Assembly: GCF_023805255.1 (NCBI RefSeq)
Contig: NZ_JAMSCK010000004.1
Coordinates: forward strand, 512,958-576,957
From: Gramella jeungdoensis
Lineage (GTDB): Bacteria; Bacteroidota; Bacteroidia; Flavobacteriales; Flavobacteriaceae
DNA: 64,000 bases
Direction: 5' to 3'
A program made the position numbers and the translations under genes. The notes beneath the pieces are model-generated. The model did not search any database and had not been told where the DNA came from. It saw only the letters and a list, made by a program, of their open reading frames with translations. Of this stretch, positions 37,077-45,116 are shown piece after piece; the stretch's first letter is position 1; each line of letters begins with the position of its first letter.

Positions 37077-39341
37077 TTAGTTTTCTATATTAAATCCCAA
37101 TTCAGCCGCGGCGACTGTTTGTTCTGATCCAACTGTTTCCGTAATCTTTATTTTAATATATCGCGCCGAGACTGATTTTTTGAAATAATGAATTCGCGTT
37201 GTAGGGTCATTCACCAAGTTTCCAAATTCAAAACTCCCAGCCGTTCTCCAGTTTTTCCCATCTTCACTAATTTCAATTTTACCTTTTGAAATCAATCCAA
37301 GTTCGCTTTTAAAGGGTGGGGTATACTTAAAACTAGTTAGCTTGAATTCCTCTCCGAGATCCAGAATAATAAAATCATCTTTACTTGCATTTGAAACCCA
37401 GATAGTTTCGTTATTAGCATCAATTGCATTAACCGCTGGAAACTCTTTCCTGGGATCATTTGCATTTAAAACCTTCCAGTTTTTTTTATAGAGTCCAAAA
37501 TCTTTACTGATCTCACTTCCCGGTTGTTCCCCTAATTGAGATACTGCCCGCACCTTACCATTTGGTATAAAGAAGGGTTCTTTATACTCCCGCCAGGAAT
37601 TTTCATTTTCAACCGCATATTTAATTTTAAGGTCATCAAGCTTCTGTTTGGGATTTTGACCATGCAGTTTCCATGAAAAATCATCTTCTTTAGGCCTAAT
37701 TGAAACCAAACCATCTTGGTTTCTGACAATCTCTAATCGTGGAGGAAATTGTGGAGCTAAATGCCCAGAAACAGTAGCAATAGCCGGGTAATACCGGGTT
37801 TTCGGAAAACTTATTCGAAAACGGTTAGAAGTGACTGCCGGAAATCTTAAGATCTTTTTAAAACCTATATTAGTTCCAGTTGCAATCTCTTTCCAGCCAT
37901 TGTCTACCCAAGCTTCTAAAATGTGTTTCTCTACTCTCTCTCCGTGGGTGGCTACGGATTCCTGGATCAAGAACCTGTTTATTTTTACGGATTTTTTTAG
38001 GTTGAGTATAACACTTTGCTTATCTCCCTTTATCACTTTATAAGTGCCAAGACGGTCATCTAACAACTCGGAAGATCCAACTGTATTTATAGAAAATAAA
38101 TTTTTATCATAAGTTTCCCTGATACGTTTTCCAGAATTCCGAAGTACACGTACATCTTCAGGTGATAACAAACCTTCACGGTTTGGGGGAATGTTTAAAA
38201 GAAATATAGAATTCCCCCCAACAGCTCTTTCATATATATCAAAAATATCTTCTGCTGTCCTTACTTTTTGGCGATTCTCATCTCTGTAGAACCAACCTTC
38301 CCTGATAGATGTATTCACCTCAGCTGGTTGATAATGCAGATAATTTGCCTGATAAAGCTGCTCTCGTGACCCCAAAATGGTATCTGTTAAATCGCCAAAA
38401 ATTTCCATTGTATCAGGATTCCCTTTATAAGGAATAACATTCCATTCAGTGGTACGGGTCTTTCCTGCTTCATTTCCAACCCATCTAAGATCCTCTTTAC
38501 CAAATATTACTGCTTCAGGCGCGAGTTTTCTAATTAATTCCTTCCAGGCCTTATAATTATATATTTGGCCTCCTTTTCGTTTTGGATGGGCACCGTCAAA
38601 CCAGACCTCATGAATTGGTCCGTACTCCGTTAATAGTTCAAATAATTGATTTAAGAAATATTCATTATAATCGTCAACCCTAAATTTAAAAGTAGTTTTG
38701 TTTTTAAAAGGCCTTCCTTCAATCTTGCGTGGGATCTCTCGTTCGGTGTATTTGCTTAAATTGCCATACAAACCATTGGGGCTCTCAATTTGATACAAAT
38801 CTGCAGGAGATAAGTATACGCCCAGTTTCAAACCAAATTTCTCACAGGATCTGCTAAGTTCCTTTAAAATATCCCCCGCTCCGTTCTTATAAGGAGAAGA
38901 CATTATCCCATGGTCTGTATACCTGCTTTGCCACAAAACAAATCCATCATGATGTTTTGCCGTAAAAATAACCTTAGACATCCCTGCTTCCTTAATTGCC
39001 TTACACCATTGATCGGTATCTAGATTCTGTAAGTCAAAAACCTTTGGGTTTTCAAGTCCAGTCCCCCACTCTTTTCTTGTAAAGGTATTGGGACCAAAAT
39101 GTATAAACGCTATGTAACCGTCTCTTAGAGCTTTTAGTTGATTACTTGTAGGAACTACGTGGGCCGCTTTAAGAACTATATTTTCCTTAGAATCATTTTC
39201 ATTTATTTTAATAGTATTCTCTACAGGAAATAAAACAGCTTCCTGAGAGCTGAGAGAAAAGGATGTAAGGAGAATTAATATCAGGACTAGCCATTTTCTT
39301 CTCTCTTTGAAATAGGAATACTTTACTTGTAATAACATCAT
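37077..39341 (-). CDS. GH29 alpha-L-fucosidase with C-terminal F5/8 type C domains (subfamily B-like)
   Basis: 754 aa. After an N-terminal hydrophobic signal (~18-32) the GH29 barrel runs from ~60 to ~400 with GYIAFIHFGPNTFT, IFTAKHHDGFVLW and the nucleophile Asp249 in EVWFDGAHP. The second half holds a discoidin-like sandwich (~430-540) and a clearer CBM32-like discoidin domain at the C terminus (~625-750; NETIWVSNASKDDFIILDLG, SEDGKNW). The barrel features resemble the alpha-1,3/1,4-specific branch. Its ATG overlaps the stop of the next fucosidase gene by four bases. Confidence 0.9.
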   Translation of the reverse strand: MMLLQVKYSYFKERRKWLVLILILLTSFSLSSQEAVLFPVENTIKINENDSKENIVLKAAHVVPTSNQLKALRDGYIAFIHFGPNTFTRKEWGTGLENPKVFDLQNLDTDQWCKAIKEAGMSKVIFTAKHHDGFVLWQSRYTDHGIMSSPYKNGAGDILKELSRSCEKFGLKLGVYLSPADLYQIESPNGLYGNLSKYTEREIPRKIEGRPFKNKTTFKFRVDDYNEYFLNQLFELLTEYGPIHEVWFDGAHPKRKGGQIYNYKAWKELIRKLAPEAVIFGKEDLRWVGNEAGKTRTTEWNVIPYKGNPDTMEIFGDLTDTILGSREQLYQANYLHYQPAEVNTSIREGWFYRDENRQKVRTAEDIFDIYERAVGGNSIFLLNIPPNREGLLSPEDVRVLRNSGKRIRETYDKNLFSINTVGSSELLDDRLGTYKVIKGDKQSVILNLKKSVKINRFLIQESVATHGERVEKHILEAWVDNGWKEIATGTNIGFKKILRFPAVTSNRFRISFPKTRYYPAIATVSGHLAPQFPPRLEIVRNQDGLVSIRPKEDDFSWKLHGQNPKQKLDDLKIKYAVENENSWREYKEPFFIPNGKVRAVSQLGEQPGSEISKDFGLYKKNWKVLNANDPRKEFPAVNAIDANNETIWVSNASKDDFIILDLGEEFKLTSFKYTPPFKSELGLISKGKIEISEDGKNWRTAGSFEFGNLVNDPTTRIHYFKKSVSARYIKIKITETVGSEQTVAAAELGFNIEN

Positions 39342-41134
39342 TTCTGAATTTTAAACGTCCAGGCGTCGTAACTGGGAAGTTCATTAAATTTTATTGTAGA
39401 AGTGTTGATCTTCAACTCGCCATTCTCATACTTCCAATTAAGTTTTCTATCCAGGCCTAACAAAGAAATGCTGGCATTTGACCCGGGATTGGGAATCTTA
39501 AGGACTAACTCATTTTCTGGCCAGAAAAAAGTTGTGGCATAGACATTCCCGTCCTTTTGGGTATACGCTATACTGGTGCTTTTCGATCTATATGAGGCAT
39601 AAAGTCCTGATTCTGACAGATTTTTATTCAGGAAGAATACTTTAGGAGGAATTATTTCAAACGAATCAACCATTGGAGTCTTCCATAAAAGTTGAAAATG
39701 AGCGTTTTGTTTATGCTCGTTAAATTCAATGACCAAAGGATATACCTTATTTTTCATTAAAGAAATGATGAATTCATCATTATTTCCTGTCACAGTTCGC
39801 ATAGCTTCAGCCTGATTTTCAGTAGCATCATATTTATTTATAAGTTTTTTTCCATCTATGGATACACTGGCCTCATCATCTGCGTTTATTTTTAAGGTAT
39901 ACTTTCCTGATTCTGGTACAACAAGGTAGGTTTTCCAATTTCCTGAAAAGTCATCTTCTCTGATATCTTTATCAGGTGAATTACGAACCCAGTCGAAATC
40001 AATATTTTCATCTATTCTTTTCTTTTCAATCTCTACTTCTTCAGTCTGAACATCAAATGGGATTGATCCATAGATAGCTTCTCCATTGATATCCAGCCAC
40101 CTTCCAAGCTGCATAAGCCTTTCCTGCTGTATCAAAGGGATCTGCCCATCGGCTTTGGGTCCTACATTTAAAATCATCCCACCACCGTTTGCCACCGTGA
40201 TTACAAATCGCTTAATAAGTTCGGCCGAAGTTCCATAAGCTTCAAGATCTTCATTCCGGTTTAATCCAAAAGATCGGCCTATACCGCGCACTTCAGCCCA
40301 GGGACGATTGGTTTCGGTAATTCCGGAACTATATTCAGGTGTAAGGAAACCTGTATCTATTCCATGACCCCAGCGGTTATTAACTATTGCATTGCTACCT
40401 ACCAAATCATAATACCAATTAATGAGTTCCGCAGAATGCCATTGTTCAGCAGAATTATACCATTCCCCGTCGCTAAAAATAAGGGTAGGTCTATAAGTAC
40501 TTACCAGTTCTTTAAACTGAGGGATCATGTGATTTTCCACATAATCCTGAATGCTATCATGCGGATCGGAATACCAGCGATGAAGTGGATGGTTCCATTC
40601 AGGCAGGGAGTAATACAATCCCATTTTCAATCCTTCTTCACGTACAGCTTCCGTTAGGTCTTTCACAATATCTCTGTGAGGCCCCGTGTCTACACTATTC
40701 CAGTTACGACTATATTTACTGGGCCAAAGAGTATAACCATCATGGTGCTTCGACACCAGAACCACATATTTTGCACCGGCCTTTTTAAAAAGACGAGCCC
40801 ATTCATCCGGTTCAAACAGTTCTGCCCGAAATAAGGTGGTAAAATCATTATACGTGAAGTCTTCCCCATAAGCGTCTTTCATAAAATTCGTACGAAGGGA
40901 GTCTTTGGTTTGCAGTCCACGTAGAAACCATTCGCCATATGATTCCTTTCCGCCGTATGCCGGAACTGAATATAAGCCCCAGTGAATAAAAATACCCAGT
41001 TTCGCATTGGTAAACCAATCAGGGTATTCTCTCTTCTCCAGCTTTTGGATGAGCCTTTCATCCTCAGACTGGGCTATCCCCGTATTAAATAGAAGGATCA
41101 GACATAGGAAGCTTAAAATCTTTCTTTTATTCAT
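39338..41134 (-). CDS. GH29 alpha-L-fucosidase with inserted PA14-like domain (subfamily A-like)
   Basis: 598 aa with signal peptide (LSFLCLILLFNTGIAQ). GH29 barrel: WFTNAKLGIFIHWGLYSVPA, VVLVSKHHDGYTLW, nucleophile Asp222 in LIFSDGEWYN. A PA14-like sugar-binding insert (~375-500; GKYTLKINADDEASVSIDGK in shortened form) precedes the usual C-terminal beta-sandwich (~505-598). Broad-specificity GH29-A enzymes remove alpha-1,2, 1,3 and 1,6 fucose, so this one may remove core fucose. It is 12 bases after the second SDR gene. Confidence 0.9.
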   Translation of the reverse strand: MNKRKILSFLCLILLFNTGIAQSEDERLIQKLEKREYPDWFTNAKLGIFIHWGLYSVPAYGGKESYGEWFLRGLQTKDSLRTNFMKDAYGEDFTYNDFTTLFRAELFEPDEWARLFKKAGAKYVVLVSKHHDGYTLWPSKYSRNWNSVDTGPHRDIVKDLTEAVREEGLKMGLYYSLPEWNHPLHRWYSDPHDSIQDYVENHMIPQFKELVSTYRPTLIFSDGEWYNSAEQWHSAELINWYYDLVGSNAIVNNRWGHGIDTGFLTPEYSSGITETNRPWAEVRGIGRSFGLNRNEDLEAYGTSAELIKRFVITVANGGGMILNVGPKADGQIPLIQQERLMQLGRWLDINGEAIYGSIPFDVQTEEVEIEKKRIDENIDFDWVRNSPDKDIREDDFSGNWKTYLVVPESGKYTLKINADDEASVSIDGKKLINKYDATENQAEAMRTVTGNNDEFIISLMKNKVYPLVIEFNEHKQNAHFQLLWKTPMVDSFEIIPPKVFFLNKNLSESGLYASYRSKSTSIAYTQKDGNVYATTFFWPENELVLKIPNPGSNASISLLGLDRKLNWKYENGELKINTSTIKFNELPSYDAWTFKIQK

Positions 41135-41146
41135 AATATTGGTTTT

Positions 41147-41914
41147 TTATCCCTGTAATTTTATAAATCCTCCATCAATAGGATAATCGTTACCGGTTAT
41201 AAAACCTGCATCATCCGAACATAGAAAGAGTGCCAGAGAGGCAACTTCTTCGGGTTTTCCCATTCGACCCATGGGCTGTGTTTTGGAAAGTTTTTCAAAC
41301 ATTTGCTTTTCCTCCCCGGGGTAATTACTGGAAAGAAATCCATCTACAAACGGAGTATGAATTCGGGCGGGGGAAATACAATTACAACGAATCCCATACT
41401 CCAGATAATCCTTTGCAATACTTAATGTCATGGTCAATACAGCTCCTTTAGACATAGAATAAGCGAATCTATCGCTAATACCCACAGTTGACGCTATGGA
41501 TGCCATATTAAGTATAACTCCCTTCTTTTGAGCTTTCATAAAATGGAGAGCCGCTTTCGCACAGTTAAAGACCCCTTTAATATTTATAGAGTAAATTCTG
41601 TCCAGATCTTCTTCAGTAGTATTTTCAATATTGCCAATATGTGCTATCCCGGCATTATTTATAAGTATATCAATTTCAGAACCTTTTCCTATAAGATTAA
41701 ATATTTTTTCGACTTCTTCCTTTTTAGAAATATCACATAAATGAGTTACCACTTCAGGTATATCATTTTGCAATTGAGCGATACTATCTGAATTATTTTC
41801 CAGCACATGGACCTGACAATTATGTTGAACGAACAATTGGGTAATCGCCTTTCCTATTCCACTACCTCCGCCTGTAATTACTGCGGTTTTATTCTTAAGG
41901 TTGAAATTTGACAT
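41147..41914 (-). CDS. SDR-family dehydrogenase, probable 2-keto-3-deoxy-L-fuconate dehydrogenase
   Basis: 255 aa classical SDR: ITGGGSGIGKAITQ cofactor loop, INNAGIAHIG, catalytic Ser in LNMASIASTVG, Tyr/Lys in FAYSMSKGAV, C-terminal CSDDAGFITGNDYPIDGGF. It follows the L-fuconate dehydratase gene by 18 bases, so oxidation of 2-keto-3-deoxy-L-fuconate at C4 is its likely step. Roles of this SDR and the one at 30.6 kb are assigned by position. Confidence 0.82.
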   Translation of the reverse strand: MSNFNLKNKTAVITGGGSGIGKAITQLFVQHNCQVHVLENNSDSIAQLQNDIPEVVTHLCDISKKEEVEKIFNLIGKGSEIDILINNAGIAHIGNIENTTEEDLDRIYSINIKGVFNCAKAALHFMKAQKKGVILNMASIASTVGISDRFAYSMSKGAVLTMTLSIAKDYLEYGIRCNCISPARIHTPFVDGFLSSNYPGEEKQMFEKLSKTQPMGRMGKPEEVASLALFLCSDDAGFITGNDYPIDGGFIKLQG

Positions 41915-41932
41915 CTTGTTAATTTAAGTAGT

Positions 41933-43252
41933 TTAATTCTGTGTAAGAGATCTCCATATCTCCCCTCCAGGATATTCATATTTAATTAAAGATTCAGGTT
42001 TCATAGTAATACTATACCCTGCATTTTCAGGTAAGGTATAAGCCCCTTGCTTTATTACAACAGGATCCTCAAAATGTTCATGAAGGTGATCTACATATTC
42101 AATAACGCGCCGATCCATACTGCCACTTACAGCTATGTAATCAATCATAGAAAGGTGTTGTACATATTCACAGAGACCCACCCCACCGGCATGAGGGCAA
42201 ATTGGGATTTTAAATTTGGCCGCCATAAGTATAATTGCTAAAACTTCATTCACCCCACCAACCCTGCACGCATCAATTTGGCATATTTGCAGTGCTCCGG
42301 CTTCCATAAATTGTTTAAACATAATACGATTATGGCAATGTTCACCTGTGGCCACTTTTATAGGATCAATGGCCTTGGCTATTTTAGCATGACCAAGAAT
42401 ATCATCGGGACTTGTAGGCTCCTCAATCCACCAGGGATCATATTGGGCCAGTTGTTTCATGTTTTGTATAGCTTCCTGCACGTCCCACTTTTGATTGGCG
42501 TCCATCATTAACTTGAGATCATCTCCAATTTCCTCACGCACTAAATGTGCACGCCTCAAATCATCTTCCAGATTAGCACCCACTTTAATTTTCATGTGCT
42601 TGAAACCTTGACCCTTAGCTTCACGACATAAGCGCCTTATTTTTTCATCCGAATATCCCAACCAGCCGGCAGAAGTTGTATAAGCTGGATACCCGGCTTC
42701 TTTAAGTCTGGCTATACGCTGTTCCTTTCCATTTTGTTTTTCTTTTAAAATTTCAAGGGCTTCCTGAGGTGTTAATACATCTTTTATATAACTAAAATCA
42801 ATACAAGCGATAAACTCTTCTGGTGACATATCTGCAAGAAGCTTCCATAATGGTTTATTTTCAACCTTTGCATAGAGATCCCATACCGCATTGACCATAG
42901 CCCCTACGCTTAAATGAATAACTCCTTTCTCTGGTCCAAGCCATCTTAACTGGCTATCACTATTCATCATTTTCCAAAACCCAGCCATATCACTGGTAAA
43001 ATCAGAAAGATATTTATTCAGCACCAGGGGTGAGAGAGCCTTTAATGCCGCAACACATACCTCATTACCCCTACCTATGGTAAAGGTTAAGCCGTGTCCT
43101 TGCAGGCCCGCCGGATGATCAGTTTTTAAAATAACATATGCTGCCGAATAATCCGGATCGGTGTTCATTGCATCAGACCCATCCAAGTGCAGACTTGTAG
43201 GGAATCGTATATCTTTGATCTCGATATCAACGATTTTAATTTTTAATCCCAT
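41933..43252 (-). CDS. L-fuconate dehydratase (enolase superfamily)
   Basis: 439 aa, full length for FucD. All active-site residues match those I recall for the Xanthomonas enzyme with a constant shift of +3: Lys221 and Lys223 (HMKIKVGA), metal ligands Asp251 (MMDANQKW), Glu277 (WWIEEPTS) and Glu304 (ATGEHCHNR), and His354 (ICPHAGGVGL). It removes water from L-fuconate to give 2-keto-3-deoxy-L-fuconate in the cytoplasm. First structural gene of the minus-strand fucose operon, 100 bases after the AraC regulator gene. Confidence 0.95.
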   Translation of the reverse strand: MGLKIKIVDIEIKDIRFPTSLHLDGSDAMNTDPDYSAAYVILKTDHPAGLQGHGLTFTIGRGNEVCVAALKALSPLVLNKYLSDFTSDMAGFWKMMNSDSQLRWLGPEKGVIHLSVGAMVNAVWDLYAKVENKPLWKLLADMSPEEFIACIDFSYIKDVLTPQEALEILKEKQNGKEQRIARLKEAGYPAYTTSAGWLGYSDEKIRRLCREAKGQGFKHMKIKVGANLEDDLRRAHLVREEIGDDLKLMMDANQKWDVQEAIQNMKQLAQYDPWWIEEPTSPDDILGHAKIAKAIDPIKVATGEHCHNRIMFKQFMEAGALQICQIDACRVGGVNEVLAIILMAAKFKIPICPHAGGVGLCEYVQHLSMIDYIAVSGSMDRRVIEYVDHLHEHFEDPVVIKQGAYTLPENAGYSITMKPESLIKYEYPGGEIWRSLTQN

Positions 43253-43313
43253 TTATCAAAAAATAATTTTTGGAAAACTAATACATACAGGAAGTCGCAT
43301 CTACTACTTATTA

Positions 43314-43326
43314 ATCAGTTACTGAT
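43314..43326. promoter_or_regulatory. Perfect inverted repeat upstream of the fucose operon
   Basis: ATCAGTTACTGAT is a perfect 6-1-6 dyad centred 67 bases before the fuconate dehydratase ATG, within the 100-base gap after the AraC gene. It differs from the NanR-like element and was seen nowhere else in the window. It is a candidate operator of the fucose operon; the binding protein is unknown. Confidence 0.45.
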
Positions 43327-43352
43327 ACTTTTTATACCAATCTGCAGAAACA

Positions 43353-44219
43353 TTAAAAATCCAGGGTATACTTTTGCTTATATTCTCCCGGTGAATAACC
43401 TTTTATTAACTTAAATTGTCTATTGAAATTGGAAAGATTATTAAATCCGCATTCATAACAAATCGTACTTATTTTTTGTTTATCCTGAATTAACAATTTA
43501 CAGGCATATCCAATTCTTAACTCATTGACGTAACGTGTATAGGTTTTTTGATACATGCGTTTGAAATACCGACTAAAAGATGATGGTTCCATACCACAAA
43601 TTTTTGCCAGTTCTTCTACCTTAATAGTCTTATGAAAATGTGTGACTATGTACTTATGAATTTCATACATCCTTGAATTATCAAATTTATCTAATGATAA
43701 AATAAAACCTTCACTGGCTAAGATCTCAGCATTACTAAGGGATAAATTATACAGAATATCTAAGAAGGAAAGAGTTCGTTCGAATCCCTCCAGTTGCATT
43801 AAATTAAGTATACCGTTTTTCACAGTTTGCGGTAATTCTTTAAATACAAGCCCTCTACTTGCACGGAGAAATAAAGAATTAATAGAATGCATCTCAGGTA
43901 GGTTATAAAAATCCTTCCCTAAGAAGTCATCTTTAAAGTGTATCGAGATGGCCCGGGCTTTTTTCTGCATTGTTTTATCAAAATAAACCTCATCGTTTAG
44001 CCACATGTGGGGTAAGTTTTTCCCAAGCAGCACAACTTCACCTTCCTCGAATCGTTGGATAGTATCTGCTACGAATCTCATCCCGCTACTTTTTTCTATT
44101 AACACTAGTTCTAATTCAGGATGGTAATGCCAAATATTTAAGAAATGATTTAAACAATGTCTTTGAACGCTGAATGAAGAATTTTCTTTGTTATTCCGAC
44201 TTAATAAATGTAGTTTCAT
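43353..44219 (-). CDS. AraC-family transcriptional regulator, probable fucose operon regulator
   Basis: 288 aa from the ATG at 44219 (a TTG at 44234 is rejected). N-terminal cupin-like sensor with WHYHPELELVLIEK; C-terminal double helix-turn-helix: IKVEELAKICGMEPSSFSRY with RMYQKTYTRYVN, then ISTICYECGFNNLSNFNRQ and GYSPGEYKQKY. AraC proteins with this layout usually activate sugar genes on binding the free sugar. Same strand and directly upstream of the fucose operon, so fucose or fuconate is a reasonable inducer. Divergent from the GntR gene. Confidence 0.88.
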   Translation of the reverse strand: MKLHLLSRNNKENSSFSVQRHCLNHFLNIWHYHPELELVLIEKSSGMRFVADTIQRFEEGEVVLLGKNLPHMWLNDEVYFDKTMQKKARAISIHFKDDFLGKDFYNLPEMHSINSLFLRASRGLVFKELPQTVKNGILNLMQLEGFERTLSFLDILYNLSLSNAEILASEGFILSLDKFDNSRMYEIHKYIVTHFHKTIKVEELAKICGMEPSSFSRYFKRMYQKTYTRYVNELRIGYACKLLIQDKQKISTICYECGFNNLSNFNRQFKLIKGYSPGEYKQKYTLDF

Positions 44220-44297
44220 AGATCTTATCTTCAAGCTTTTGGGCTTAGCCAGTCATACTTTTTAATGAATAAGGAGATATAAATTTAAAATAAATTA

Positions 44298-44312
44298 TTA
44301 TGTTATACATAT
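44298..44312. promoter_or_regulatory. Candidate NanR-like operator upstream of the GntR gene
   Basis: The region carries the dyad core ATGTTATACAT at 44300-44310, here flanked by TT on the left and AT on the right. It lies 71 bases before the GntR ATG (44382), close to where the -33 region of the -7 box at 44331 would fall, which fits autoregulation. It lies also between AraC and GntR and could influence both. Confidence 0.7.
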
Positions 44313-44330
44313 AAATTGAATGAAAAACGC

Positions 44331-44338
44331 TAAATTTG
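44331..44338 (+). promoter_or_regulatory. -7 box of the GntR gene
   Basis: TAAATTTG matches TAnnTTTG exactly, 43 bases before the GntR ATG and 20 bases after the operator core. Confidence 0.5.
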
Positions 44339-44381
44339 GCTGTTGGCATAATTGCAATAACCTACTTGTGAAGATTTCTAA

Positions 44382-45104
44382 ATGAAAAAAATAAAAAGTT
44401 TAAAACCGGTAGAAAATCTTTCCCTTGTGGATAAGGTTGAGTTAAGATTATTGGAGTTTTTTAAGGAAAATGAACTGCAACCCGGAGATTCTATACCTAA
44501 AGAATTAGAATTTGCAGACACTTTGGGAGTTAGTCGAACGGTGGTTAGAGAGGCTCTTCTACGCTTAAGAACATTGGGTTTGATAGAATCTAAGAAGCAC
44601 AGAGGCATGATTCTTACAGAACCTGATATTATTGCCAATTTTGAAAGAATCTTGGATCCCAGTCTTTTAGGCATGGATATTTTAAAGAATCTTTTTGAAT
44701 TAAGGTTAATCCTGGAAATGGGAATGGCGGATTTCATTTTTGAAAGAAAAACACAGAAGGATATTCAGGAGTTAGAGGAAATTGTAGAGTCTGAGGAGTT
44801 GGCTGTTGCAGACCAGACCCATTTTAGTTTAGATCGTGAGGTGGCATTTCATGGAAAATTGTACGAAATATCTCAAAATAAAACCTTACTACGCTTCCAA
44901 AATTTATTATTACCGGTGTTTGAATATGTCCACCTAAAGAATAAACCGGACGATTTTAACTATCGTTACTCCAGTGGCAAATTCGTCACTCATAAAATGC
45001 TTGTTAATAACATTAAAATGGGAACTCCTGAGACTTTCAGAAATGCTATGAGGCAACACCTGGAGCCACATTTTGATTCCATTTTTAATCACGATAAAAA
45101 TTAG
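44382..45104 (+). CDS. GntR/FadR-family transcriptional regulator, NanR-like
   Basis: 240 aa. Winged helix at ~15-80: PGDSIPKELEFADTLGVSR with TVVREALLRLRTLGLIE, then an all-helical FCD domain (~100-235) with candidate metal/ligand residues Asp151, His157, His204 and His226. FadR-type members often recognise dyads with a GTnnnAC core, which is what the repeated element in this window contains. Its own promoter carries one. It converges with the propeller gene at 45117. I infer that it controls the sialic acid and amino sugar genes, responding to sialic acid or a derivative; NanR in E. coli belongs to the same family. Confidence 0.9.
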   Translation: MKKIKSLKPVENLSLVDKVELRLLEFFKENELQPGDSIPKELEFADTLGVSRTVVREALLRLRTLGLIESKKHRGMILTEPDIIANFERILDPSLLGMDILKNLFELRLILEMGMADFIFERKTQKDIQELEEIVESEELAVADQTHFSLDREVAFHGKLYEISQNKTLLRFQNLLLPVFEYVHLKNKPDDFNYRYSSGKFVTHKMLVNNIKMGTPETFRNAMRQHLEPHFDSIFNHDKN

Positions 45105-45116
45105 AATTCACGACTT

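Noticed and set aside
37077..41134. Tandem GH29 genes as a recent duplication
   Set aside because: The two differ in length, nucleophile surroundings (WFDGAHP versus FSDGEW) and accessory domains; they look like different GH29 branches.
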